Shown in pieces: positions 1-9,764 of a stretch of DNA of 64,000 nucleotides (the stretch's first letter is position 1; each line of letters begins with the position of its first letter). Where the stretch lies: positions 1,550,001-1,614,000 of the forward strand of contig NZ_CP016443.1 of assembly GCF_001742165.1 (NCBI RefSeq), given 5' to 3'. Under the pieces are notes generated by a model that saw only the letters and a list, made by a program, of their open reading frames with translations, was not told the DNA's origin and did not search any database. This DNA is from Burkholderia stabilis. Its GTDB lineage: Bacteria > Pseudomonadota > Gammaproteobacteria > Burkholderiales > Burkholderiaceae. The translations under genes were made by a program, and so were the position numbers.

Positions 1-1670
1 CGCAGCGCCGCCGCGTGTTGCGCGACGTGGCGATACGTGCGCGCGCCCTGCGCGTCGATCACGACCGGCGCATCGGGCGTACGCAACGCCTGCACGGCGA
101 AACCGGCTGCGATATGCGTATCCGCATCCGGATGCGCGAGCGCGACCGGCACAGCCGACGGCAGCACGATGTCGCCCGCGCGCGACCAGCATTCGGCATC
201 GTCGGCGAGACGGCCCAGCAGCGCGACGTATGCGTCGAACATCGCCGCGGGCATGCCGTCAGGAAACAAGTCGTCGCGAACGTCCCAGCCGATTTCCAGC
301 CCGCCGAACTGGTCGGTCACCTGGCAGTCGAGCCAGACCTGCGGCGTCTGGCTGATCATGTAGCGCGGCGGTTCCGCGCGCGTCGTTTGCTCGCCGAGCA
401 GGCGGCCGACGCTGCCGATGCCGCTCGTGAACACGACGGGCATCAGCGCCGCATCCTTGCCGCGCCGCCGCGCGAGTTCGCGCATCACGTCGACGCCGGT
501 AAACGCGCGGTGGTCGAGATCGTCGAACATCCGCGCGCCGATCGTGCGCGCGCGCTCGACGAAATCGCGCCCTTGCGTCGCATCGACGGCGAGCAGGCTC
601 AGTGCGGTGAAATCGCCGAGCACCGCGTCGATGCGCGGATGCACGGGCGGACGGTTCAGTACCGTCAGGTTCACGCAGAACGCCGGCGACTGGCTCCACC
701 GGCCGACGATTTCAGCGAACGCGGCCAGCGCGACGCTCGCCGCGCTCAACCCGAAGCGGCTCGCGCTGGCGCACAGCGCGGCCCATTGCGCGCGATCGAG
801 CCGCGCGTGCCGATGCGTGAAGCGCGGCTGCGCATCGCCGCCCGGTGCAGGCAGCACCGGCAGATCGGGACGCGCGGGCAGATCGTCGATGCGCGCGAGC
901 CACCACGCCTTGTCGCGCGCATGATCGGCGCGCTCGCAGGCATGCGCTTCATGGACGACGTAGTCGCGAAACGTCGCGTCGAGCGGCGCGGGACGCCATT
1001 GCGGATCGTCATAACGACGCCGCCACTCGGCGAGCAGCAATTGCAGGCTCGCGTAGTCGATCAGCGTGAAATCGACGGACAGGTGCAGTACCGCACCGTC
1101 CGGCCCGAGGCTCACTTCCGGCTGCAGCACCGGCCAGTGGTCGAGCGCATGCACCGCATGATCGAGGCGCTCGCGTACGCGGCTGATATGTGCGTCGAAT
1201 GCGGTTGCGTCGGCATCGCGCAAATCGTGCACCGCGAGCGGCTGCCACGGCACGTCGGGCAGCACGCGTTGCCATGCGTTGTCCTCGACGATCGCGCGCA
1301 GCATCGGATGCCGCGCGACGCACGCGTTCCATGCAGCCTCGAAACGCACGCAGTCGAGATCGGCAGGCTCGCCGTATTCGACGTACAGATGGCAGGCATT
1401 GCCGCCGAACTCGAACGATTCGTGCCGGCCGAGCACATAAGCGGCCTGCACCGGCGTCAACGCGAAGCGTTCATGCTGGCGCACCGGATCGCTGCGCCAC
1501 GTGCCTTCCTGCAGGAAGCGGACGAACGCGTCGCGTTCGGCCTTGATGCGTGCGGCCAGATCCGCGTCGAGCGCGCCGGCCGGCGCGCGATAGCGCAACT
1601 GGCCGCCGTCGTCGCACCACAGTTCGATTTGTCGTTCGCGGCAGAGGTCGAGTACGTCGTCGAAGCTCAC
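1..1670 (-). CDS. pchF: Pyochelin synthetase PchF, N-terminal part (runs off left edge)
   Basis: PchF is the second NRPS of pyochelin assembly; it condenses and cyclises the second cysteine onto the PchE-bound intermediate. The minus-strand frame is open from a GTG at 1670 to the window edge, about 556 codons. After a short N-terminal segment the translation reads as a condensation/heterocyclisation (Cy) domain: LTPVQAAYVLGRHESFEFGG near the start, then a DxxxxD-type motif in SVDFTLIDYASL, then ISQTPQVWLD. The same ISQTPQVWLD core occurs in the Cy domain of PchE. The GTG start overlaps the pchE stop (CTGTGAGC), so the two synthetases are translationally coupled. The adenylation, methyltransferase, carrier and thioesterase domains expected of PchF lie outside the window. 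Confidence 0.9.
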   Translation of the reverse strand, partial: MSFDDVLDLCRERQIELWCDDGGQLRYRAPAGALDADLAARIKAERDAFVRFLQEGTWRSDPVRQHERFALTPVQAAYVLGRHESFEFGGNACHLYVEYGEPADLDCVRFEAAWNACVARHPMLRAIVEDNAWQRVLPDVPWQPLAVHDLRDADATAFDAHISRVRERLDHAVHALDHWPVLQPEVSLGPDGAVLHLSVDFTLIDYASLQLLLAEWRRRYDDPQWRPAPLDATFRDYVVHEAHACERADHARDKAWWLARIDDLPARPDLPVLPAPGGDAQPRFTHRHARLDRAQWAALCASASRFGLSAASVALAAFAEIVGRWSQSPAFCVNLTVLNRPPVHPRIDAVLGDFTALSLLAVDATQGRDFVERARTIGARMFDDLDHRAFTGVDVMRELARRRGKDAALMPVVFTSGIGSVGRLLGEQTTRAEPPRYMISQTPQVWLDCQVTDQFGGLEIGWDVRDDLFPDGMPAAMFDAYVALLGRLADDAECWSRAGDIVLPSAVPVALAHPDADTHIAAGFAVQALRTPDAPVVIDAQGARTYRHVAQHAAAL

Positions 1671-4600
1671 AGCACGCCCTCCTCGATCGTCGCGACTTTG
1701 GCGTCGCCGTCGGCTGGTGCTGCGGGCACGGCTTCCGCCTCATCGAGCTGCGCTGCGAGACCGGCCAGCGTCGGCTGACGGTAGAACGCGGCCATCCCGA
1801 TCCGCACGCCGAGCCGTTCACGCAGTTGCGCGAGCAGGCGCGTCGCGAGCAGGCTGTCGCCACCGAGTGCGAAGAACGTCGCGTCGCGCGCGTTCGCCGC
1901 ATGGCCGAGCGCTTGCTCCCAGCAGGCAAGCAACGTCGCCTGTCGCTCGTCGGCAGGCACGAATGCGTCGTGTGCGGCCGGGGCGTCACCGAGCGCACGC
2001 GCGAGCGCGTCGCCCACCGCACGGCGGTCGATCTTGCCGTTGCCGTTGAGCGGCCAGCGCGGCATGAACCACAGCGCGTCGGGACGCATTGCGTCGGGCA
2101 GCCGGTCGCGCAGCCAGTCGGCCAGCGTCGTTTGCGCGGCCGGTTCGTCGATACGACGCGCGTCGATGCACGCGAATGCGGCCGAACGCCAGCTCCGGGC
2201 ATCGAGCGAAAAGCCGCACGCTTGCGCAGCCGCCGCGAGTGCATCGTCCTCGAACGGGCGCGGCAGCGACGCATCACCGGTCAGCCCCGCGACGAGTTCA
2301 CGCAACGGCGAATCGCGCAGCACGTCTGCGAGCAGCAAGCGGCCGTCATGCTCGAGCAACGCCGCAGCGATCCTGAACGTGTCGCGCGGATCATCGCGCA
2401 GGTGCGCCGCCGCGAAGCTGATCACGCAGTCGAACCGGTCGAGATGGCGTGCGGGAAGCAAGCCTTCCTGCATCGTCTGCAATGCAGGCGTCGTATGCGT
2501 GAAGCGCGCCTGCGCGCTACGCAGCAGGCCCGGCGACACGTCGAACAGCGTCACGTCGAAACGCGGATCGTCGAGCACGCCGAGCCCCGCGTCGAACCAT
2601 TGCCCGGCCCGCGCGTCGAGCACCGCGACCCGCAATGCGCCCATATGTGCTGCGGCCAGTGTTTGCAGCGCGTCACCGAACTGGCGCAGCGCGCGTGCAC
2701 CATCCGGCAAGCGCGTCGCGAACGCGAGCGGCGCCACGCGCGAATCGAGCTGTACGCGTTGTGCGGCAGTGTCCGGATCGACGGCGAGCGCGCCCAACGA
2801 TGCCGTCAGATCGTCGAGATCGGTGGCATCCCAGTCGAGCAGGTCGAGCGCGCGATCGATCGGGATCGACGTGCCCGCCGGTGCATGCCTTGCATCAAGA
2901 TGCGTGCGCAACGATTGCGAGATACCCGCATCGCGGTCGAGCAGCCGGTCGGCGATCGCACGCGCAACTGCCGCTTCCGCCTGCGCCGTATCGACGAGAT
3001 TCGCCTGTGCAAGCGCGCGTGGCGGCGGCGTTTCGCTCGATGCCGGATCAGCCGGCACGAACGCCGCGACGATGCGCGCCGCTTCGCCGCTCACGACGCT
3101 CGCGCACGCGCCGTCTATCCGGGGATGCGCGGCCAGCGCCGCCTCAATCTCGCCAAGCTCGATCCGATGCCCGCGCACCTTCACCTGCCGGTCCTCGCGT
3201 CCGAGAAATTCGAGCGTCCCGTCGGGCCAGTAGCGGCCGCGATCTCCGGTGCGATACCAGCGGCCCGACGCGTGCTGCACGAAACGCTGCGCGGTCAACT
3301 CGGGATCGTTCCGGTAGCCGCGCGCGAGACTGTCGCCGCCGATCAGCAGTTCGCCCGGCACGTAATCGGGCACGTCGCGGCCATCGGCATCGACGACGCG
3401 ATACGCCTGCCCCGCCAACGGCCGGCCATACGGAATCGAACGCCAGTGCGGCGGCACATCGCGCACCGTCTGCACGTTCGACCAGATGCCGGCCTCGGTC
3501 GCGCCGCCAAGCGCATGGAACGCGCACGCATCACCGCATCGTTCGCGCAGGCGCGCCGGCAGGTCGAGCGCGATCCAGTCGCCGGACAGCAGCGCCGCAC
3601 GCACGCTGCGGCACGTGTCGCGCGCGGCCGGCACGGCGAGCGCCATTTCGAGCAGTGCAGGCGCGGAATTCCACAGCGTCACGCGATGCTGCGCGATCAG
3701 CTCGATCCAGCGCGCCGCGTCGCGCGCATCGTCCTGGGTCGGCAACACGAGTTCGGCCCCTGCGCCGAGCACGCCGAACAGGTCGTACACCGACAGATCG
3801 AAATCGAGCGCGGAAACCGCGAGCAGCCGGTCTTGCGCATTCACGCCAAGCAGCGCGTCGACCGCATCGATCGTGTTGATCGCCGCTGCATGCGTCATCT
3901 CGACGCCCTTCGGCACGCCCGTCGAACCGGACGTGTAGATCACGTAAGCAGTGGCCTGCGGTGCAACCGCGAGCGGCGCGGCCAGCGGTGCATGCCGCAT
4001 GAGCGCCGCGACGCCGAAATGCGGCAGCGGCGCATCGGCGAGCGCCGCGTCGCCGATCACGGCCTTCACGCCCGCCGCGCGCTCGATCAGCATCTTGCGC
4101 GCGACCGGCTGCGCGATGTCGATCGGCACGTAGCACGCGCCGGCGGCGAGTACGCCGAACACCGCGGCAACCTGCGCCGGCCCGCGCGGCAGGCTGATCT
4201 CGACGGCATCGCCGTGCCCGATGCCGGCCGAGCGCAAACCACCCGCGATCGCGAGCGCCTGCGCAGCGAGTTCGCCGCGCGTCACCCGATGCTCGCCGCA
4301 TCGCAGCGCGACAGCGTCCGGCTCGCGCGCAGCCAATGCGAAGAAATCGTCGTGCAGCACGCGCGGCCGGCCGGATGCGGGCAGCGCATTGAGCGCGTCG
4401 CGCACGCGGCGCTGCGCGGACGGCAGCTCGACCGCGATCGGCAGCCGCCAGTCGCGGTCGCACAACGCCTGCACGAGCGCGACATACGCGCCGAACATCG
4501 CGTCGAGTATCCCGTCCGGAAACAGCCCGTCGACGCTGTCCCACGCGAGCAGCGCGCCGTCCGGCACGCGATAGAGCTGATGGTCGAGCCACACCTGAGG

Positions 4601-6061
4601 CGTCTGCGAAATCATGTCGTGCAGATCGCCGAACGCGCGCGCAAACGCATCGGGAATGAACGGCGCGTCGCCGAGATTGCACGAGAACACCACCGGCGCC
4701 GCGCGCGGCGAGCCTTGCCGGCGCGCGTCGCGCAGCACGTCGAGCGCCGGGTACGCGGCCTGCGCGATCGCGCCGTGCAAACGCTGCTGGAATGCGCGCA
4801 CCGTGTCGGCCGCGCTCGCATCGGCGCGCACGTCGCATTCGACGAGCAGCAGCGTCGTGAAATCGGCGATCACGTCGGCGAGATCGGGCGCATCGCCATG
4901 CCGGTCGAACAGCGGCACGTTGAGCAGGAACGCCTGCCGGCCGCTCCAGCGCGCGAGCACCGCCGCGAACGCGGCGCCGAACACCGACGACAGCGTGACG
5001 CCGTGCCGCGCGGCCTGCGCATGCAGGCGCGCGAGTTCGGCCGTGCTCAACGTGTGTGAAATGCGGCTGAAGCGCGGCGCGCGGATCGTTTCCGGCGCGC
5101 AGGCCAGCGGCAGCGCCGGCCCTGCCGGCAGATCGGCAAGACGCGCATGCCACGCATCGCGCGCCGCGGCCCGCGCGTCGCGCGTATCGGCCGCGCGACG
5201 CGCGAGCCAGGCCGGGAACCACGTAGACGGCGCATCGGGCAGCGCCGACGGTTCCGCATAAGCAACGCCGATCTCCTTCATCAGCAGCCGCAAGCTGTCC
5301 ACGTCGGCCGCGAGCAGGTCGACGCTCAGCCACACGCGATCTTCGCCGCCGGGCATCTGCACGAGCCCCATCATGAACACTTGCGCGTGCTCGACGTCGA
5401 GACATTCATGCGACCGGAACGCGCGCATCGACGCCCATTCCGCTTCGGCATCGGCGGCGCTCCGGTCGCGCCAGTCCGCATGCGAAAACACCGGCGCGTC
5501 CGGCGCTTCGACGATCTGCTGCCGGCCGCCGGTGAAGCGCGCACGCAGCATCGGATGACGCTCGCGCACACGTCGGCAGGCCGCATCGAGGCGAACGGGA
5601 TCGATCGCGCGGCTGCGGAATTCCAGGAACGCGTGACAGCTCACATTGCCGAGCACTTCGCCATCGCCGCGGCCGAGCCAGTACGCCTGCTGCACCGCGG
5701 ACAAATCGAACGGCGCATGCACGTCGACGTCGGCGGTCACCCCGGCATCAGGCGTCGCGTACGCAACGCGCGGCGCATTCGCGAGCAGCGTGACCCAGGC
5801 GTCGAGCGTGGGCGTGCGCGCGAACGCATCGAACGTCAGCGCGTATCCGAGCCGGTTCACGCGCGTCTGCAGATACATCAGCCGGATCGAATCGAGCCCA
5901 CAACTCAGCAGGTCCTCGTCATCGTCGAGCGACGCGATCTCGTCGACGGATTCGTCGAGCAGCTCCGCAATCAGCGCGACGAGCTGCGAGCGAAAAACAA
6001 TGGGGGAAGAACGGGAAGGATCGGAATGGTCGACACGGGCATCGACAACGGTCTGGCTCAT
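1667..6061 (-). CDS. pchE: Dihydroaeruginoic acid synthetase PchE (NRPS)
   Basis: PchE loads salicylate and cysteine and forms hydroxyphenyl-thiazoline. The product is 1464 aa if the ATG at 6061 is used (MSQTVVDARVD); an open extension reaches 6112 but lacks a convincing start. Domains in order: an N-terminal aryl carrier with GLDSIRLM around residue 75; a Cy domain with LSVDLLAADVDSLRL and ISQTPQVWLDHQLY; an adenylation domain with AYVIYTSGSTGVPKG, GELLIGGD and YRTGDRGRYWPDG; a methyltransferase-like fold inserted in the A domain (VLDARAGQ...FDVSPGLLRSA), which in this family acts as the epimerase; and a C-terminal peptidyl carrier with ALGGDSLLATRLL. Domain order and size match the P. aeruginosa protein. 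It lies downstream of pchR and overlaps pchF. Confidence 0.95.
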   Translation of the reverse strand: MSQTVVDARVDHSDPSRSSPIVFRSQLVALIAELLDESVDEIASLDDDEDLLSCGLDSIRLMYLQTRVNRLGYALTFDAFARTPTLDAWVTLLANAPRVAYATPDAGVTADVDVHAPFDLSAVQQAYWLGRGDGEVLGNVSCHAFLEFRSRAIDPVRLDAACRRVRERHPMLRARFTGGRQQIVEAPDAPVFSHADWRDRSAADAEAEWASMRAFRSHECLDVEHAQVFMMGLVQMPGGEDRVWLSVDLLAADVDSLRLLMKEIGVAYAEPSALPDAPSTWFPAWLARRAADTRDARAAARDAWHARLADLPAGPALPLACAPETIRAPRFSRISHTLSTAELARLHAQAARHGVTLSSVFGAAFAAVLARWSGRQAFLLNVPLFDRHGDAPDLADVIADFTTLLLVECDVRADASAADTVRAFQQRLHGAIAQAAYPALDVLRDARRQGSPRAAPVVFSCNLGDAPFIPDAFARAFGDLHDMISQTPQVWLDHQLYRVPDGALLAWDSVDGLFPDGILDAMFGAYVALVQALCDRDWRLPIAVELPSAQRRVRDALNALPASGRPRVLHDDFFALAAREPDAVALRCGEHRVTRGELAAQALAIAGGLRSAGIGHGDAVEISLPRGPAQVAAVFGVLAAGACYVPIDIAQPVARKMLIERAAGVKAVIGDAALADAPLPHFGVAALMRHAPLAAPLAVAPQATAYVIYTSGSTGVPKGVEMTHAAAINTIDAVDALLGVNAQDRLLAVSALDFDLSVYDLFGVLGAGAELVLPTQDDARDAARWIELIAQHRVTLWNSAPALLEMALAVPAARDTCRSVRAALLSGDWIALDLPARLRERCGDACAFHALGGATEAGIWSNVQTVRDVPPHWRSIPYGRPLAGQAYRVVDADGRDVPDYVPGELLIGGDSLARGYRNDPELTAQRFVQHASGRWYRTGDRGRYWPDGTLEFLGREDRQVKVRGHRIELGEIEAALAAHPRIDGACASVVSGEAARIVAAFVPADPASSETPPPRALAQANLVDTAQAEAAVARAIADRLLDRDAGISQSLRTHLDARHAPAGTSIPIDRALDLLDWDATDLDDLTASLGALAVDPDTAAQRVQLDSRVAPLAFATRLPDGARALRQFGDALQTLAAAHMGALRVAVLDARAGQWFDAGLGVLDDPRFDVTLFDVSPGLLRSAQARFTHTTPALQTMQEGLLPARHLDRFDCVISFAAAHLRDDPRDTFRIAAALLEHDGRLLLADVLRDSPLRELVAGLTGDASLPRPFEDDALAAAAQACGFSLDARSWRSAAFACIDARRIDEPAAQTTLADWLRDRLPDAMRPDALWFMPRWPLNGNGKIDRRAVGDALARALGDAPAAHDAFVPADERQATLLACWEQALGHAANARDATFFALGGDSLLATRLLAQLRERLGVRIGMAAFYRQPTLAGLAAQLDEAEAVPAAPADGDAKVATIEEGVL

Positions 6062-6114
6062 GGGCACGCCTTGTATGGGTCGTTCAATGGCGGTCCGCGC
6101 GGCGGCGGCCACCG

Positions 6115-6139
6115 GTTAATGAGAATCTATCTCATTAAC
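6115..6139. promoter_or_regulatory. Fur-box-like palindrome upstream of pchE
   Basis: GTTAATGAGA and TCTCATTAAC form perfect 10-bp arms around a 5-base spacer. The AT-rich dyad with GAGAAT/ATCTC cores resembles the Fur consensus and lies 54 bp upstream of the pchE start, between pchR and pchE. It would give iron repression of pchEF. PchR could also bind here; sequence alone cannot separate the two. Confidence 0.7.
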
Positions 6140-6183
6140 TCCCATGAGCCCGGTCGATTGCTTTAGGCTGCCGGTCAGTTGTT

Positions 6184-7125
6184 TTAGATCGCCGCGCTCG
6201 CCATCTCTTCGTCGTCGATCGCATTCGACGACGCACGGATATCGCTCGGCGAAATGCCGTAGCGCTTGCGGAATGCGATCGAGAAATGCGCGGGGCTGTA
6301 GCCGACGCGATACGCGACGGTCGACACGTTCGCGTCCTCCGCGCACAGCATCGCGTGCGCGGTCCGCAGCCGGTATTCCTGCAGATACGCGTACACGCTC
6401 GTGCCGAACACCTTGCGAAAACCGGCCGTCAGCTTGCGCGAATTCATCCCGACGCGGCCCGCGAGTGCGTCGAGCGTCGGCGGCTGCTGAAGCTCGCGCG
6501 TCAGGATGTCGCTCGCCGCGTACACGCGCTCGACATCCGACGACGTCACGCGCACGTCGGCAGGCGTTGCCTGCCGCTGCGTCGCCAGCAACTGCGCGCT
6601 CAGCGCGGTCAACTCGAATGCCTTCGCCTTCAGGTAGTACTCGCGCACCGCGCCTTCGAACGGGCACGTCGCGATCTGCACGGCGAGCGCCTGCAACGCT
6701 TTCGACGCCGGGCAACTGACGATCCGCGGATCGCCGCCCGTCGGCGCGAGCATCTTCTCCGGCAGCAGGTTCAGGTTGCGGTCGAGCGCGTCGAGGCCGA
6801 GTTGCACGATCGTGTAGCGCAGCGGCACGTCGCGGTCGTAGATCTGGTGCGTCGTGAATTCGCCGTCGTTGGCGATCACGCACAGGCCCGGCCCCTTGAT
6901 GCATTGCTCGGGCTGGCCCGGCACGCGGCAGCGCAACTGCCCGCTCTGCACGAGGACGAGCTTCAGCCCTTTTTCGAGCGGCTCCTCGTACCAGTCGCGG
7001 CTGTCCGAGCACAGCGTGCCGCTCATGAGTTTCATGCCCGCGTCGATGTGCACCACGCCCGGATGGTTGCCGGGCACGAGCACCGGCGGGTGACGTCGTG
7101 ACGAAGCGAAGGAAGTCGATCTCAT
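6184..7125 (-). CDS. pchR: AraC-family pyochelin regulator PchR
   Basis: PchR activates pyochelin biosynthesis and uptake genes when pyochelin is bound. The C-terminal about 100 residues are a clear AraC/XylS double helix-turn-helix (LDALAGRVGMNSRKLTAGFR, then STVAYRVGYSPAHFSIAFRK followed by YGISPSDIR). The N-terminal half is the ligand-sensing region (SGTLCSDSRDWYEEPLEKGL). The ATG at 7125 (MRSTSF) is chosen; an upstream GTG at 7149 is possible. The gene lies divergently from pchD and directly upstream of pchE on the same strand, as expected for a pyochelin cluster regulator. Confidence 0.9.
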   Translation of the reverse strand: MRSTSFASSRRHPPVLVPGNHPGVVHIDAGMKLMSGTLCSDSRDWYEEPLEKGLKLVLVQSGQLRCRVPGQPEQCIKGPGLCVIANDGEFTTHQIYDRDVPLRYTIVQLGLDALDRNLNLLPEKMLAPTGGDPRIVSCPASKALQALAVQIATCPFEGAVREYYLKAKAFELTALSAQLLATQRQATPADVRVTSSDVERVYAASDILTRELQQPPTLDALAGRVGMNSRKLTAGFRKVFGTSVYAYLQEYRLRTAHAMLCAEDANVSTVAYRVGYSPAHFSIAFRKRYGISPSDIRASSNAIDDEEMASAAI

Positions 7126-7282
7126 CGGAGGTCCGTTGGTTGGCGGCACGCGCGGACCGGCGCGCGCCGGCGGCAGCCGGCCGATTGTCGGGCCGGGCCG
7201 GGCGAGCGCCCCGCGACAGGCGCCCGATCGAATGAAATTGCCGCGATATCAAAAGAAACGGCGCCATCGCGGCGCACTTTCC

Positions 7283-7303
7283 AAATGATAATACCTCTCA
7301 TTT
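7283..7303. promoter_or_regulatory. Fur-box-like site upstream of pchD
   Basis: AAATGATAATACCTCTCATTT is an imperfect dyad (AAATGA/TCATTT arms) with the GATAAT core typical of Fur boxes. It is about 40 bp before the pchD ATG, in the pchR-pchD intergenic region, and would give iron repression of pchDCBA. It shares the TCTCATT half-site with the palindrome before pchE. Confidence 0.65.
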
Positions 7304-7341
7304 ACATTTTCTGACAACTTGCCGGAACCCAAGGTCAGCGC

Positions 7342-8994
7342 ATGACTTCCACCCTTTTTTCCCCGGCGCCGGCCATGCCGGCCGACGCGCCCGACTGGCC
7401 CGACGACTTCGCGCGCCGCTATCGCGACGCCGGCTACTGGCAGGACACGACGTTCTTCGACGCGCTCGATGCGTGCGCGCAGCGTGATCCCGATGCGATT
7501 GCGATCGTCGACGGCGCATGCCGCCTGAGCTATCGCGACCTGCTGGCGCGCGTCCGGCGGCTCGCGGGCGGCCTCGCGCGCCTCGGCCTCGCGCGCGGCG
7601 ACGCGGTCGTCGTCCATTTGCCGAACGGCGCGCGCTTCATCGAGACGTGCTTCGCGCTGTTCCAGCTCGGCGTGCGGCCGGTGCTCGCGCTGCCCGCGCA
7701 CCGTCACTACGAGATCGGCGCGTTCTGCCGCTTCGCCGATGCGCGGGCGTACCTGTGCGCGTCCACGCTCGGCGATTTCGACTGCCGGCCGCTCGCGGCC
7801 GCGTTGCAGGCCGACTGCCCGGCGCTCGAACACGTCGTGATGGCCGGCGACGATCACGCGTTCACACCGTTCGACGCGCTGTACGACGCGCCGCCCCTGC
7901 ACGAATGCGCGGCGCGCGCCGACGACATCGCGTGCTTCCAGCTGTCGGGCGGCACGACCGGCACACCGAAACTGATTCCGCGCCGCCATCGCGAATACCT
8001 GTACAACGTGCGCGCGTGCAGCGCCGCAAGCGGCTTCGACGCCGACACCGTGTATCTCGCCGCGCTGCCGATGGCGCACAACTTCACGCTGTGCTGCCCC
8101 GGCACGATCGGCGCGCTGCTCGCGGGCGGCCGCGTCGTCACGACGATGCGGCCCGAGCCCGAACAGAGCTTCGCGCTGATCGCACAGGAACGCGTCACGC
8201 ATACCGCGCTCGTGCCGCCGCTCGCGCTGCTGTGGCTCGACGAGCAACCGCAGCGGCAGGCCGACCTGTCGAGCCTGCGCGTGCTGCAGGTCGGCGGTGC
8301 GCGATTGATGGATCACGCAGCGGCGCGCGTGACGCCCGTGCTCGGCTGCCGGTTGCAGCAGGTGTTCGGCATGGCCGAAGGGCTCATCTGCTGCACGCGG
8401 CTCGACGATTCGCCGGAGCGCATCGCGCATACGCAGGGCCGCCCGGTGTCGGACGCAGACGAAGTGCGGATCGTCGACGACGCCGGCGAACCGGTCGCGC
8501 CCGGCGAGATCGGCGAGTTGCAGGTGCGCGGCCCGTACACGATACGCGGCTACTACCGGCTCGCCGAACACGACGCGACGGCTTTCACGGCCGACGGCTT
8601 CTACCGCAGCGGCGACCGCGTGCGGCGCACCGCGGACGGCGACCTCGTCGTCGAAGGACGCGACAAGGACCAGATCAACCGCGGCGGCGAGAAGGTGTCG
8701 GCCGAGGAAGTGGAAAACCTGTTGCTTGCGCATCCGCAGGTGCACGACGCGGCGGTGGTCGCGATGCCCGACGCGCTGCTCGGCGAGCGCACGTGCGCGT
8801 TCGTCGTCGCACGCACGCCCGCGCCGACGCGGCTGGTGCTGAAGCGGTACCTGCGCGACCGCGGGCTCGCCGCCTTCAAGATTCCTGATCGCATCGAGTT
8901 CATGCCGCGCTTTCCGGAAACCGGCATCGGCAAGACCAGCAAGAAATCGCTGCGCGACCTGCTGCGCCGCCAGTTGCAGGCGGCCGCCGCATGA
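7342..8994 (+). CDS. pchD: Salicylyl-AMP ligase PchD
   Basis: PchD adenylates salicylate and transfers it to the aryl carrier of PchE. The 550-aa protein is a stand-alone ANL-family adenylation enzyme: FQLSGGTTGTPKLIPRRHRE is the phosphate-binding loop (about residues 195-215), VFGMAEGLICCTRLDD covers the substrate region, and YRSGDRVRRTADGDLVVEGR with DQINRGGEKVSAEEVE covers the hinge and C-terminal subdomain; GIGKTSKKSL holds the catalytic lysine. It opens the pchDCBA operon. Its stop overlaps the pchC start (ATGA), so the genes are probably translationally coupled. The length and RDK-type C-terminus agree with PchD and DhbE homologues. Confidence 0.95.
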   Translation: MTSTLFSPAPAMPADAPDWPDDFARRYRDAGYWQDTTFFDALDACAQRDPDAIAIVDGACRLSYRDLLARVRRLAGGLARLGLARGDAVVVHLPNGARFIETCFALFQLGVRPVLALPAHRHYEIGAFCRFADARAYLCASTLGDFDCRPLAAALQADCPALEHVVMAGDDHAFTPFDALYDAPPLHECAARADDIACFQLSGGTTGTPKLIPRRHREYLYNVRACSAASGFDADTVYLAALPMAHNFTLCCPGTIGALLAGGRVVTTMRPEPEQSFALIAQERVTHTALVPPLALLWLDEQPQRQADLSSLRVLQVGGARLMDHAAARVTPVLGCRLQQVFGMAEGLICCTRLDDSPERIAHTQGRPVSDADEVRIVDDAGEPVAPGEIGELQVRGPYTIRGYYRLAEHDATAFTADGFYRSGDRVRRTADGDLVVEGRDKDQINRGGEKVSAEEVENLLLAHPQVHDAAVVAMPDALLGERTCAFVVARTPAPTRLVLKRYLRDRGLAAFKIPDRIEFMPRFPETGIGKTSKKSLRDLLRRQLQAAAA

Positions 8995-9764
8995 ACGCGC
9001 GTACTTCCGAGTCGAACTGGGTCCGGGAACTGCGCCTGTCGCCCTGCCCGCGCGCGCAACTCGTGTGCTTCCCGCACGCCGGCGGCACCGCGAACTTCTT
9101 TCGCGGCTGGAGCCGCGCGCTGCCGTGGGACATCGATCTGCTCGCGCTTCAGTATCCGGGCCGTGACGAGCGGTTCGGCGAGCCGTGCCTGTCGTCGATC
9201 GACGCGCTCGCCGGCCCCGCCGCCGACGCGCTGCAACGCTACGCGCACGCCCCGCTCGTGCTGTTCGGGCACAGCCTCGGCGCGGCGCTCGCGTACGAGG
9301 TCGCGTTGCGGCTCGAAGCGCGCGGCAACGCGCCGATTTACGTGGCCGTCTCCGCACTGCCGCCGCCGCATCGCCAGCGTTTGTCGGACCTGCACCTGCA
9401 ACCCGACGACGCACTGCTCGGCGACGTCGCGCGGCTGTCCGGCGAGCACGCCGCGCTGCTCGCCGATCCGGAAATGCGCGCGATCTACCTGCCGATGATC
9501 CGCCACGACTATCGCGCGATCGAGACGTATCGCCGCGACCGGCCGCCGCGGCTCGACACGCCGCTCGGCGTGATGCTGCCGCTCGCCGATTCCGAACTCG
9601 ACAACGACGAGGCGCATGCGTGGCAGGACGTCGCGTCGCGCCCGATCCGCATCGCGACGTTCGACGGCGACCACTTCTACCTGCGGCACCAGTACCCGGC
9701 GCTGATCGCCCATCTGGTCGAACGGATCGACCATTCCCTCCGTTACGGAAAGGAGTTCACATGA
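8991..9764 (+). CDS. pchC: Type II thioesterase PchC
   Basis: PchC is an external thioesterase that removes wrongly loaded acyl groups from the PchE and PchF carrier domains. The 257-aa protein is an alpha/beta hydrolase of the TE-II family: LVCFPHAGGTANFFRGW near the N-terminus, the nucleophile elbow LFGHSLGAALAYE (Ser of GHSLG, about residue 100) and a C-terminal catalytic-His region GDHFYLRHQ. It overlaps pchD by four bases and pchB by four bases. Confidence 0.93.
   Translation: MNARTSESNWVRELRLSPCPRAQLVCFPHAGGTANFFRGWSRALPWDIDLLALQYPGRDERFGEPCLSSIDALAGPAADALQRYAHAPLVLFGHSLGAALAYEVALRLEARGNAPIYVAVSALPPPHRQRLSDLHLQPDDALLGDVARLSGEHAALLADPEMRAIYLPMIRHDYRAIETYRRDRPPRLDTPLGVMLPLADSELDNDEAHAWQDVASRPIRIATFDGDHFYLRHQYPALIAHLVERIDHSLRYGKEFT

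Noticed and set aside
1550..5059. Very long plus-strand open frame (1169 codons)
   Set aside because: It is antisense to the clearly recognised NRPS gene pchE; its Arg/His-rich translation has no domain signal and reflects high G+C.
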